Translations under genes and position numbers: made by a program
Part shown: positions 16,976 through 28,000 of the stretch, one piece after another
Layout of the letters: every line of letters begins with the position of its first letter
Numbering within the stretch: the stretch's first letter is position 1
Origin: Undaria pinnatifida
Lineage: Eukaryota > Sar > Phaeophyceae > Laminariales > Alariaceae
Assembly (NCBI GenBank): GCA_012845835.1
Contig: JABAKD010000015.1
Span: forward strand, 5,590,778-5,654,777
Length of the DNA: 64,000 nt
Reading direction: 5' to 3'
Notes under the pieces: generated by a model
The model's database searches: none
What the model saw: only the letters and a program-made list of their open reading frames with translations
Told to the model about the DNA's origin: nothing

Positions 16976-17292
16976 CGGCTGTGCCACGTGCAGGCTGTCG
17001 TTTTTGTTTTTGCCCTTGGCAAGGGAAGGAGACCCTGCTCCATGCTGCAATACCTGGTAGTGCGTGGTGGAATGGAGAAGCGAACAGCGCGTATTTTGGT
17101 ATGAGCAGTTGTAGTGAGCGTTGTCCGCTGTTGGCTGTTGTTGCTTCCTTTTTTTTTCAAGTTGTTTGTTTCGCGACGGGCCGTCACCCGGTGGTTTTGA
17201 GCTCCGGTGGTTTGAGAAAGCGGTAAACGTGCCTTATCATTTTTTAAGCGGGTAGTACGTGGTTTTCAAGGGTGTGTTTTGCAAGGTATATT

Positions 17293-17768
17293 GAAATACA
17301 CTCTGAGGGTACCCGGATACCTACCCGAGTATGATCTGAACATTCAGGTTTTGTTTGCGGGTACCCCAGAGTAAATACCCGAGTAGGGTAAATACCCTGG
17401 GGGTACGGGGGTACCTAACTGAATATGACCTGAACAACCAGGTTTGGTACCCTGGTTCCCCACAGTATATACCATATACTGTGGGGATACCCGGGTACCT
17501 ACCCGAGTATGAAATGAGTACCCAAATGTGATACCCGGGTATCCCCAGAGTATATGCCCTAGTATGATATACAGTACACTATACTCTCACCCGGGTACCT
17601 TCCCGAGCATAACCTGAGTAACCAAGTTTTGTACCCGGGTATCCTCAAAGTATATATACCCTTGTAGGGTATGCAGTATACTATACTCTGAGGGTACCCG
17701 GGTGCCTTCCCGGGCACAACCTGAGTAACCAAGTTTGCTACCCGGTTACCCCCAGAGTATATACCGTA
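17293..17768. repeat. Palindromic minisatellite array 2
   Basis: Same unit family as 11760-12388 (gtacccgggtacc palindromes flanked by 'ctctgagg' or 'cccagagtatata'). About five units. Confidence 0.82.
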
Positions 17769-18560
17769 CTAAACACACTGTTTGGTTGTGTATGTTATGC
17801 AGTGGTCGTAGTCTAGGCAGCATAGTAATTTTAGTACAATAGTAGAGTTTGGGTGTGGTGTCTTGCGGCCTTTTGAACTCAAGGAAAGTTCGCGGCCGCG
17901 ATACGTTTAATATTCAATATTTTATCAGTTAACTATTGGATACCTAAAAAACGGCCTTGAGTCTTGTCTATCGAGCAAAAAAAAAGCTGCCACGATTAGT
18001 CACAAAAAACGTGACTCTTTCGCGAATCGTGATGTTGTGTCACGGGTCTTGACCACAAAAACTATTTTCTTAATTCCATTAAAACACCAACCCGGCGCCC
18101 CCGGTGTTTCAATAGCAAGCCGCGAAACTATTGAGGTGGAGGCCGTGGAAATTTTTGGATTTTTTTTTCTTGTAGAGTATTGGGGCAATATGGACCTAGG
18201 GACTGACGACTGCTATGCATGGGTAGTACAAGGGGCAATATGGACCTAGGGACCGACAACTGCTATATGCAGGGGTGCCACATGGGTAGTACAAGGGGCA
18301 ATATGGACCTAGGAACCGACTGCTGCTATATGCAGGGTGCCTCTGGCTCTGCAATGGTCACTCGCACGAGGGTTGCTTGGATGTCACACCCCTGGTATTG
18401 GTTGCTTGCTGTCCCTCTCACACCTTTTGACAAAAGGGGGGGAACGGAGCAGTTCGTTCAGTCAGGCAGGCGATAACGCCTGCCAGCTATGAAGGGGGCA
18501 AGTGCTATATATAGTAACGCCCCAGCGGGGGTAGAGCGGGGATACTACCGTAATGTTCTG
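17769..18560. repeat. Intergenic with a 60 bp tandem repeat
   Basis: About 18182-18345 holds three units of roughly 60 bp containing 'ggggcaatatggacctaggg'. The rest shows nothing recognisable. Confidence 0.6.
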
Positions 18561-18905
18561 TCACGATTCGCGAAAGAGCCTTCACGGTACATCATGGCAT
18601 TTTTTACTTGTGCTAAGACAGAGGTGTTAAGGTATACCGTTTTTTGGCGAAAATTGTTTCTGAATGACGGGACTCCTATGCTTGCACAAATAATCGCCGG
18701 GAAGAAAAGGCATTTTTTTTTTTTTTTTATGATTCTCGTTGTATGCCTAGGCCATGGGATTTTTTATCCGGTGTAGACTAAACGTATAGCGGTGTTATTT
18801 TTTCTCTCCAAATCGGTTTTTTCGGGCTAAGACATGTCGTAAGCTCCCGAATTGAGGGGTAGTATTAAGAAAAAAAGCGGTGCGCGCCTCTATCGTAGCA
18901 CGTGT
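18560..18905 (+). mobile_element. MITE-1 copy with diverged left end
   Basis: Contains 'aaggtataccgttttttggc', 'tgaatgacgggactcc', 'aggccatgggattttttatc' and the right end 'cctctatcgtagcacgtg' in family order. The left TIR is poorly preserved. Confidence 0.65.
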
Positions 18906-18929
18906 CCTTTCTTTGTTCGTTAAGAATCA

Positions 18930-19515
18930 CCTTCATTTTAACCATATTATTAACAGCACTCTTACTCTCTAGCGCAACTCCTCAAGAGATTTTACCCTCT
19001 CATCGACCTTCTGGACAAGCCGTGGTCACCCGGGTGTCTTATCTTTCCCCCCCCCGGTGCTCGCATTTTCATTCTTATCGCGCAAAGGGTTCTCAGTTTT
19101 TCCCACTTTTAAGCCTTTTTATGATGCTCATCGATTTGCATCGGATTCCGCAAACTCACGCCCTCTCCCACTTTTGGCCTGTCGAATTGCAAGGAAACGA
19201 GCGCCTTGTGATATTAGAACCTACGATCTCGACCTCAATAGTTACGCGGCTTACTTCTACAAAACCAGGGACGTTTTTATTACTTTTCATCGTTTTTTTT
19301 TCATCATTTTTTATTTATCCGCCACGGCGGATGGGGAAAAATAAAGCTTAAGCTCAACACACGCCGTCCACGCATTTTTCAAACACGTCTTGCTTCAATT
19401 TTTAACTCAATCAATTGCATTCGCAACCCAGCTGGTTTTCTGGCGTGTCCTTCAGTTCCTGTGATGATAGCGGTAGCGCGAGCTGTTCCTACCGGCGGCC
19501 CCCGTTACTGCTCCG
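18930..19515 (-). mobile_element. Diverged SINE-A relative joined to SINE-B (minus strand)
   Basis: About 18990-19270 matches parts of SINE-A ('ctggacaagccgtggtcac') with heavy divergence. Directly next to it, about 19305-19515, is a minus-strand SINE-B with 'gcggatggggaaaaataaag' and 'gcattcgcaacccagctgg'. This could be a composite element or two insertions. Confidence 0.55.
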
Positions 19516-19735
19516 ACAGCGCCAAAGCTTCCGTTGTATACGGATGCGTGAGTAGGTCAACCCGACCTGACCCCTAAGGGCCAGGTGCGGCGGGGATAGC
19601 ACGTTACTACTCCGGCAGCTTGCAAAAGCTTCCGTCGTTTACGGATGCGTGAGTATGTCGACCCGGCCTGGCCCCAGAGGGGATCAGGTGCGCGGTGGAG
19701 ATAGCCACCCAGAACGGCATCATTCCGGGTAGTGT
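19490..19735 (+). repeat. ~125 bp tandem duplication
   Basis: Two units, at about 19500-19610 and 19611-19735, share 'acggatgcgtgagta', 'gttactactccggcagc' and a 'gacccggcctggcccc'-like word. Non-coding. Confidence 0.6.
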
Positions 19736-20709
19736 GGGACTTTTTGCGCAAGCACACTCACCAACAAAGCCCCTGGCCATGAGAAGACAGCCTTGCGAGT
19801 GGGCACGTTATTGCGCGAGGTAATTCGAGGTCTTCGCCCAAGATCTTCTACAAAAAAAGGCGTGCGTACGAGCGAATTCGCTCAAATTTATATTACTTAC
19901 CTGCCTTCAGCGCCCCCCCTTTCCAACTCCCAACAAGAATGACTGGAGCCTGTCCTGTGACCACGGACTTGATTAAGCGAGTTAATGTGAGAATAATAAC
20001 AACAACAACAACAACAACAACAACAACTAGTAAGCTCTTGCATTAGTTCCACACGCGCCACGGACGAGCTGAAAGCGTGCAATTCCGCGAGGCAAAAGCG
20101 TCATCCCCTTTTTCCTATACGCGTATGCCTTCAAAGGCATGTGAATCCCTTTTACATCCAGCCGTATCCTATATCTTACGCCTTGTTAGGCTCCCAGGGA
20201 AATACCATAACACTAGCCCACCCTGATGAGCCGTATATACAGAAATATGGAAAACTCAGGGAAGCACCGGTTCCACGGGTCTAGAACGTGACTCGAAGAT
20301 GCGGCTCTTCGCAACATACTCCCACACCTCTACCCTTCGAGGCTACGAAGCCTCAGGGAAAACACTACAGCAGAAAACCTCAAACGAAGAACTGAAGACG
20401 GGAAAAAGAGGACACAGAACACTCCAGCGAATGTCGGGATCGACAGGCGCGAGTGCCAGGGCAGTACCATAACACTCATCACACAGGATACAGCTGCAGT
20501 TGAGCCTATCGAAGTTGGCGATGGCGCTATACATAGGCCACAACAGTACTTATACCTAAAAAAGTCGTGGTTTTCCTAATTTAGGGTGAAGGCATAAACG
20601 GAAATCGCCCCCTTAAGTACCAGCTCTGCCAGTGCTAGCATTTTACTACCTACAGCGCCTCCCCCCCCCCCTCTTAAAGTTCAAACCTTGAAAACCTAGC
20701 GCTGGTTGG
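19736..20709. other. Intergenic; family E repeat and an unconvincing minus ORF
   Basis: Family E copy at about 19935-20040 ('cctgtcctgtgaccacgg' with an (AAC)9-type tail). A Cys-rich minus-strand ORF at 20343-20543 has a possible acceptor upstream but no recognised domain. A fragment resembling part of it occurs near 20190, so it may be a duplicated non-coding piece. Confidence 0.4.
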
Positions 20710-21095
20710 ACGCGTGCTGCGATGGAGGCAGCCCTTTTCGTCTGAGAAAAGGGATTCTGAATGACGGGACTACTTGACCCAAAAATCGTCGGAAAAAAAA
20801 AAATAATACGTAGGCCATTTTTTTTTTTTGGCATGATTTTCGTGGTGTACCTAGGCCATGCATGGGACTTTCCATCCGGTGTACGTAGCAGTTTTATGTT
20901 TCCCTCCATTTTTTGTTTTCTTCAGGGAGAGGGCGTCTTAACCCTGTTACAACTGGAAACCCGTTTTGGGGAACAAAATTACTTGGATTTAGTATGGGGA
21001 GGGGTTCGGGGGCCCTAAAGGGGTTAACGCCCCCCCAAATTGAGGAGAACCTCGGAAAAAAAATGGTGCACCCCCCTATCGTAGCACGCGCGTCG
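20710..21095 (+). mobile_element. MITE-1 copy carrying a nested MITE-2
   Basis: The left end 'gacgcgtgctgcgatgg' and right end 'cccctatcgtagcacgcg' are MITE-1 termini. Inside, MITE-2 (20938-21027) interrupts the MITE-1 segment that reads gtcTTAAgctcccaaa in the copy at 45711. TTAA is present at both junctions. Confidence 0.82.
20938..21027 (+). mobile_element. MITE-2 nested in MITE-1
   Basis: 90 bp from TTAA (20938) to TTAA (21024-21027). Ends are ttaaccctg... and ...aaaggggttaa, core 'aaattacttggatttagtat'. Comparison with uninterrupted MITE-1 copies gives the empty site, a single TTAA. Confidence 0.82.
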
Positions 21096-21956
21096 TTGGT
21101 ACCATCTTCTACCAGTATGCGACATTTTTTAGCTTGCTATATAGCCTATGCGTATATCATATATTACGACCCGTAATACGCGCGATCGGAGTATCACACA
21201 CAGCTTGCAAAGATGAGTTTCGACCAAAATATTCGATCTCACAGCTGGAGGAGTGTATTTTACAATTTTTATGTTATAATATATATGGTCTGCAAAGTCT
21301 ACGCACCCTGTCACCCGTGGTGATTCAGATTGCGGCATCGATAACAGCCGTTGCGTACAAGGTGGGAAACACTGCCTAGACAAGTACATACAGCAGTCTA
21401 TCTACTACTTTTTTGTACGGCATAGTACTCCCCCCGTAGTACCTGGTAGCCGTGAGTGCTCGTACAGCAAGCAGTTGTCGTCGTACAGCACAGGACTCAC
21501 TAGAGCAGTACTACTGGGTACTACTGCGGTTGCTGTTGGCTGCTACAAGACGTGTATTCATGCTACAGGCAGAGCATACGGCATGCGCCGTCATCGCCGA
21601 GCCCATTCATTCGTGATAATACCGGAACCTGCATAGAAATCGAGGGTTGTTCCAAATTTCAAGCATACCGCAACTTTTATTTGTTGGCCGCCGGATAAAC
21701 AAAACAAACCGTTTTTTCTTATAATTAAGCTGATACCAAGTATTATTTATTGTACACATCTCCAAAAAAAAACAGAAGACCTAACAATCAATGTGGTGTG
21801 CCGCCCGGATCTTGGACGATAGTTTTTGCGCTCTCTCATTGGCCGAGGGCTATGTGGTGGTGGTCCGCAGATCGGAATAATCAAATAAATTTCCAAAAAA
21901 AGCCGGCGCAGCCGCGTTTCTCATCCATTTTTCTGGCCCGTTTTGGGTCCGGGTTG
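21096..21956. other. Intergenic with a family C copy
   Basis: Minus-strand family C at about 21165-21275 ('gcttgcaaagatgagtttcg'). Otherwise nothing recognised. Confidence 0.45.
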
Positions 21957-22292
21957 GGGTTATGGTAAGGGCTAGGGGTTAGGGTAAGGGCTAGGGGTTA
22001 GGGTTAGGGTTAGGGTTAGGGTTATAGGGTTAGGGTTAGGGTTGGGGTTTGGGTTGGGGTTAGGGTTGGGGTTGGGGTCAGGTTCAGGGTCGGGGTCAGG
22101 GTTAGGGTTTAGGGTTTAGGGTTAGGGTTAGGGTTAGGGTTAGGGGTTAGGGTTAGGGTTAGGGTTAGGGTTAGGGTTAGGGTTATAGGGTTAGGGTTAG
22201 GGTTGGGGTTAGGGTTGGGGTTAGGGTTAGGGTTGGGGCTGGGGTCAGGGTCAGGGTCAGGGTCAGGGTTAGGGTTAGGGCTAGGTGGTGGG
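21957..22292 (+). repeat. Interstitial telomere-like (TTAGGG)n array
   Basis: About 330 bp of TTAGGG units mixed with variants (TTGGGG, TCAGGG, GGGTTATAGGG). G-rich on the plus strand. Long pure runs of 'ttagggttagggttaggg' are present. It lies between ordinary repeats, so it is interstitial in this assembly. A very short second patch is at 59556-59573. Confidence 0.9.
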
Positions 22293-24430
22293 TTGGGTCT
22301 GCACCCGTACCTCTACCCGACCAGGAAGTAAGTAAGTGCTTTCCGCACGCAAACGCGAACAGCCCACCGCCCCAAAGATCCGGGCGGCCAACTTGTTAGG
22401 TGAGCGTAAAAAAAACTCTGTACACAATGGAAGGGCCGGGAAGGCACAGAAATATATGTGCGCCCGGCCGTCATCGATGCGGACCTTCGTTCGTTTTAAG
22501 AAGCTCAGCGATAGTTGCCGGCGACACAGACAAGTAAACCTGTCACCGCAGAAACCTTGTTGATTTTTTTTAGGTGCTCTATGCCGCTCTCGGGCTCGAG
22601 GTGTGCAACTAAAAACACGAAATCCAACGAACAAGAAAAAAAAAGGCATCTGAAAAACCCGTCCTCGCTTTTTTTTTAAACCACGAGTTTAAATATATTG
22701 CTGATATCATGTACCTGGTACTTCGCATGTGGTCATCAATACTTCGAAGTTGATCACCTATCTATCTGGAGTAGAGCTTACACCCACACACCCCACACTG
22801 CTCCAAAAGCTGCACACATCGCAGAGATAGTTCTCACGATTCAGATCAACTACATACAGTAGACAACTACTGTCGATCAGATTTGCCGCGCAGGGTCTGC
22901 GCAGAGCACAGATAGATCCACAACCAACCAACCCAGGAAACATGCGCTAGAATGTCGTGCAGAACATGATATTTGCAGAACATAAGAATACTTGCCAGAT
23001 ACAACTACGTTTTTTTCATCAGTAAGATATATCTGCCCTCGCCGCGTACAGACTGACTAACATCACCCTGTTGGCCCTGATAGCTACACTTGCAAGGGGA
23101 GTCGCCGACCTATATCCTTAATGAGGACACACAACCCGTAATACGCGCGATCGGAGTATCACAAACAGCTAGTTTCGACAAATTCTTCGATCTCACAGCT
23201 AGCTGGAGTGTATTTTCATTTTCATAATGTATCTGCCCTGCACGACGTACGGGGATTTTGTTATATACTTCGTATATCTTCTGTCCGGCGTCAGTAAAAA
23301 GTTGGCCGACGACGAAATCCAACAAAAAAAGGAGGGGCGCGGTCTGCATGTTTTTCGATCGGCCTGCTTGCCCGTGTGTTCACTCGAACCCCGAAGACGA
23401 ACGAAAAATCAAAAAATGGATCGTCCGGAGCAAACAACCAGCATGCATACGAAGCTAGCCCGCCGAGAACCGACATAAATCTGCTGAAAAAAATAATCGG
23501 CCAAAACATGACAAAACAGAACAAACTAATGTTATTCCAGGTATGATACGTACGTGGGTTGGTACGTACGAACCCTCGTACCTAAGAAGTCGTATGACAT
23601 CATCGTGTATATAGCCCCGGCCCCAAGGATGATAGCACGTGGGCCTGACTGAGCACGGTCGGTCGTAATAGAGCCACGACTCCTTCACACGGTGCTATCC
23701 CCGTATGCTGGTTTCAAAGAGTATAGTCTATACAGCACACATCCCCTGGGTGGGGCATCAACGAAAATCAGAGTCGATTTCTTTCAAACTCAGGGGGGGC
23801 ACAACCAACGGAAATGGCGGTTTTCGGAAGATATCGTCGAATTCTTTCCATGGAAGACGTGTCGCTCGGCCTTTGAAATCTCCCCCGTCGACGAGATATT
23901 CAGCTTGGAAGTTTGTCCGAGGAGGAGTGTGTGATATGTTCTCTGGCGCGTTTGGCAGGCGGGCAGGTGGATGCAGCCAGGCAGTGTTCACAAGGTAGAG
24001 GGTATTGGCAAGGTATACGGCAATGAGGGAAGGATAGTCGATAGGATCGTGATGGATATCGTCATGTATGTCGTCGTCTCGTCGTCGTGTCGTCGTCATA
24101 ATCGTCGTCGTGTCAGAGAACCTCACACGAAAATTAACTGAAACCTGATGTCAACAGTCCCGAATGCGGTGCAATCTCAGAAAAAAACCGAAACGCCTGT
24201 CGAAACCTCGAAACGGAACATTTTTGTTTGACGAAACGTCGAACCGACGTAGTTTTGGCGTGTGAAACCGTCTTGAGAGCTTTCGGCTAATCCTCCGCGA
24301 CAAATAAGAGATCGACACATTTTAGCGCGAGCGATGACTTCTGCCGACCAGGCACCTACGCGACACTATAAGCCGAACCGAAACTCAGCCTGTCTCGCAA
24401 CAATATCGGGAACGCAAACCACTTCATTCA
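22293..24430. other. Intergenic, no gene supported
   Basis: A minus-strand family C copy lies at about 23040-23228. Around 23800-23970 is a dispersed segment ('gatattcagcttggaagttt') related to pieces near 6110 and 53830. (GTCGTC)n repeats lie at about 24060-24115. ORFs are short and unrecognised. Confidence 0.45.
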
Positions 24431-24965
24431 GTTTTTCTTCAACCCGGACCACGCAGTAGGTGCTCAGCTTCTTGTTGTTCCGCGAGGTGACTCATACCTT
24501 CGGTGGATATCCTAAATACACGGACGCACACATTTGGTCTCTCGACGGACGGCTGTGTTGCTGTTGTGTGTTGTGTGTGTGCCGTGCTTTCTGCTCGAAC
24601 CGGGTTTTGTTTCGTGGGATCGATCGTCAAACCAAGAAAAAAAAAAAGGCGCCGACAAGCCTGATCTGAATCGTTGAACAAGAACATCGCGACGACAGCA
24701 AGCAGCAAGCAATAATAGCAGCAGGCAGCATCATCAGCGATCACATTGATCATCATCTGCTTTCGGCTTATCGTGTCCCAGCAGCTGCAAAAACAACATC
24801 CATTTCTTCGACGGGGAGGAGAAAACGAGAGCGAGAGCGAGAGCGAGACGGCAGCGAGGCATCGTACTGACCGTGCGCGTTCCTCGCTAACAACGACCAC
24901 ACCAACTTTTTCGTTGGCTTTTTCTTCGTCGTGTGTTCTTCGAGAGAGCTTTTCGGTGGTCCGCT
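24431..24965 (+). promoter_or_regulatory. Likely 5' flank/5' UTR of the zinc-cluster gene
   Basis: This region before the ATG has transcript-like composition, with CAG/CAA-rich stretches and a 'gagagcgagagcgagagcga' run at about 24827-24848. No TATA box or initiator could be called. Function is inferred from position only. Confidence 0.3.
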
Positions 24966-25076
24966 ATGGAAGATTTACGTGACGAGGGGATCAGGAACGG
25001 GCACCACGCGGCGACCCCGGGCGTCCGGCATACCGAACACGCTACCGGCACCAAGCGCGGGGCGCGCTGTCAAGAG
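24966..25076 (+). CDS. Zinc-cluster gene exon 1 (predicted)
   Basis: 37 codons from the ATG at 24966 to [31 protein letters not shown] then a basic stretch; no domain. Chosen because it is the first ATG of an open segment ending at a good donor whose phase fits exon 2. The link to the zinc-cluster exons is inferred. Confidence 0.5.
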
Positions 25077-28000
25077 GTAGGCGCGGTGAGGGGAGGGGAA
25101 AGGCGGATACACCCCCCTTGATTTGTGTAGATGTCTGGTTTGGTTTGTCGTGTCGGATCTGTGATATTCGTCACTCTGCTCTTCCACAGGACGCGAATTC
25201 TTGCTTTCAATGTATGATACGTGATGTTGTCGTTGTCGTTGTTTTGTTCAACACTTGACAAACAGCAAACGTTATACGAAAAGTTGAACCCTTGCGCTAC
25301 GAGTATTCCGAGCAACCAACCCACCCTCCTCGAGCTCGACGGGAGTAGACGAGAGTCACGGTTCTCCATGTTTCCTGTGTGTACCTATTAAGCCGCGCTC
25401 GTTAGAACACTATATACAGACTACTTCGAAGTAGCTCCATCGCTTGTCGTCAAATTTTGCTTTGCCTTGACTCGCGTCATCTACGCAATAAGTAACCATC
25501 GTTATTTAACCCTGGCGGGACTCGGTACCGGTACGATACAGCGATAAAACAAGGCAACCGTCTGGCGAGAGCGAGCGGCGGTGCGAGTGGCTCTCGATGC
25601 TTCGCTCTCGCACCTGCCGTCCACTACCACCTCCTTGTGTTACAGTCCGGACACAACCCCCACCGCCCCAGCCTCCCGTGTTTTTTTTTTCTCCTTTGGT
25701 TGGGTGCCGTGCTGATCGTCGAAAATAGTACCGGGGTTTGTTTTCTCTCTCCGGCGAAGTCCCGAAGAAGAAAAAAAATCCCGAAGAAATGACTTAATCA
25801 CAGAGTAGAGGTCGAGAAAAAAAACGATCACGTACAGCATCGGTAACGCGAAGCAGCCCGAGCTGCCGCTGTCGGGCTCGTGTCCGAACTGCCATGGGAA
25901 TGAGCTGCAGCCCGCGTTCGCAGCGGCAGGGTGACGCTTATTGTGCTGCGTGTGTGTTCCTGCTGTGCCAGTCGCGCGATGAGATCACACCACGAGATAC
26001 AAATGTAGTCGGTTTTTTATCGCCATACGTATGTTTGTTTTTTCACCTGCTTCGTCTGCTGCTCAAATCACAAAAACACACACACTCCCAGCTATTAGAG
26101 CTACAGCAGTGTGGTGGCATGTTGTCGTCGAGCGTCTACCGCCAGCGCACCGTGTTTTGAGATATGAAAACGCGTATCAGCACGAGTACGAGTACACTGC
26201 AAGCACGAGTATCATAGAACACACGAACGATAAAATCTTAAAGAGACGATCTGCCCCTTCCTTGTCTGATACCCGATTCTAGGTCCGACCAAAATTAACA
26301 CCATGACATCACCTCATCTGTTTGTGGCCTTCCACCATGCCTGAAGCATCGCGTCAGTCGTGCAGACAGAATCAACCCAAATCCCATAACCTTCAATCCC
26401 CCCTTGGTTCACGGTTCGGTGCTTTCAGGTGACCAGTAACTACGACAACACGTGCGCCAGCGCTTTGGCGATCGCGAACATGTGGAACGAGTCAGGTGAT
26501 AATAAAACCGTGTTTTAGAGAAAAAGATATACCAGGTAGTCTCGTAGACTATTTACGGGGGACCATAGTAAATAGGACCTACGGTAAACACAAAAACCAA
26601 TATATTTCCCTATTTTGACCAACAATATTTGGTCCTATTTACTATGGTCCCCTTTAAAAATAGTCTATATAGTCGAGACCAATACGATACCATTGGAAAA
26701 ACAAAGCCAACCTCCATGTGTAGGCTAGGCTAGGATATTTACTCGTAGTGATTGATACCTAGCAACTTTTGTTGTTGTACTATGTTGGTGAAAATTATGA
26801 CACTACAATGACGTACCAGGTATAGGGTCTGTGTAGACGGCGCGTCTGCTGTAGTAGTGACCACAGCAGTACCAGGTGGTGCCATCTCTATCTAATACCT
26901 GGTACCTGGTGGTGGATTTGATGCCAGGTTATCGATTTTGTGGCCGACAATAATTTAGAGAGATTTTTTTCGATCTATGTTAGTGAAATCTCAAACCAAA
27001 TCGTGTACGGAAAGGAAAATCCGAATCTTAACCCTTGGCCCATGGTGTTCCTCGCTGTGACTCGTTTTCGTTGCTTTAGTGATAAAAACTCACAACCAAA
27101 GCGTGCGCCAACGAACGGGAAAATCCGACTGTTGATACTCGGCACATCGTGCTCTCTCGCTAATCGTAAGTCGCGCTTTGGTTGTTTTAGTGACCATGCA
27201 CCTATTAACAGGTGGAGTGGCCGACCCATACATCATGAGAGGGCATAGTCTAAAACACTGCGCAACCCCCCCCCCCCCGTAACGAGCGCGATGGGAGTGT
27301 CAGAGGCTTGCAAAGACGAGTTTCGACAAAATCTTCGATCTCATGTGAACAGCTGGATGGAAGTGTATTCACAGCGTTACGTTTTTTTATTGTAGAAAAA
27401 AGTAGAGAATAGACGAACAAACCGTGCGCCGAACGGAAAATCTGAACGTTACTTATTACGGTGCATCGTACTTTCTCGCTATGATATACATATGGTGCGT
27501 TTTTTGTTTAGTGATAATCAAACGGGGAATCGCCGCCGACCTGTGTGCAGTATCGTTCATCATTCTTGTGGTTACCACAGGCTACACGCTGCCGTAGCAG
27601 GCGCGATCTAAGTGCCAAGGACAGCTCGCTAGTATGAGTTTTTCGACGATTTCACAGCTTCTGAAGGAGAATATTTTACTCTCTTTTTTTGCTGAAAGAA
27701 AAAGAGAAAGACAAACCGTGCACCGAACGTAAAGTCTGGACGTTAAAACGGTACACCGCATTTTCTCGCTATGACACGATGGAGCGATTTTTTTTTGTTG
27801 ACTAGTGATAACTCAAAGGGGGACGGGCCGACGACCTGTGTCCTTTATTATTCCTGCGCTTGCCATGGACTAACTTTTTTTTCACACCTCTACTTTCCAG
27901 CTTCTTCTGGACAACAAGCCGCGGTCACAGGTGTCATCCCTTTCTTCCCCGGTCAAATTTTACCGCGCATACATAGGGTTCAGCAATCCCACTGCTCGTC

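Noticed and set aside
16571-17050. Overlapping ORFs on both strands with SHGFARG/REAVGSR repeats
   Set aside because: 17 bp minisatellite translated in several frames.
20343-20543. Cys-rich minus ORF that might be a zinc-binding exon
   Set aside because: The Cys spacing fits no known finger, and part of the segment is duplicated nearby at about 20190 in a non-coding context.
22281-22649. 122-aa minus ORF next to the TTAGGG array
   Set aside because: No motif, crosses into the telomere-like repeat, no coding signature.
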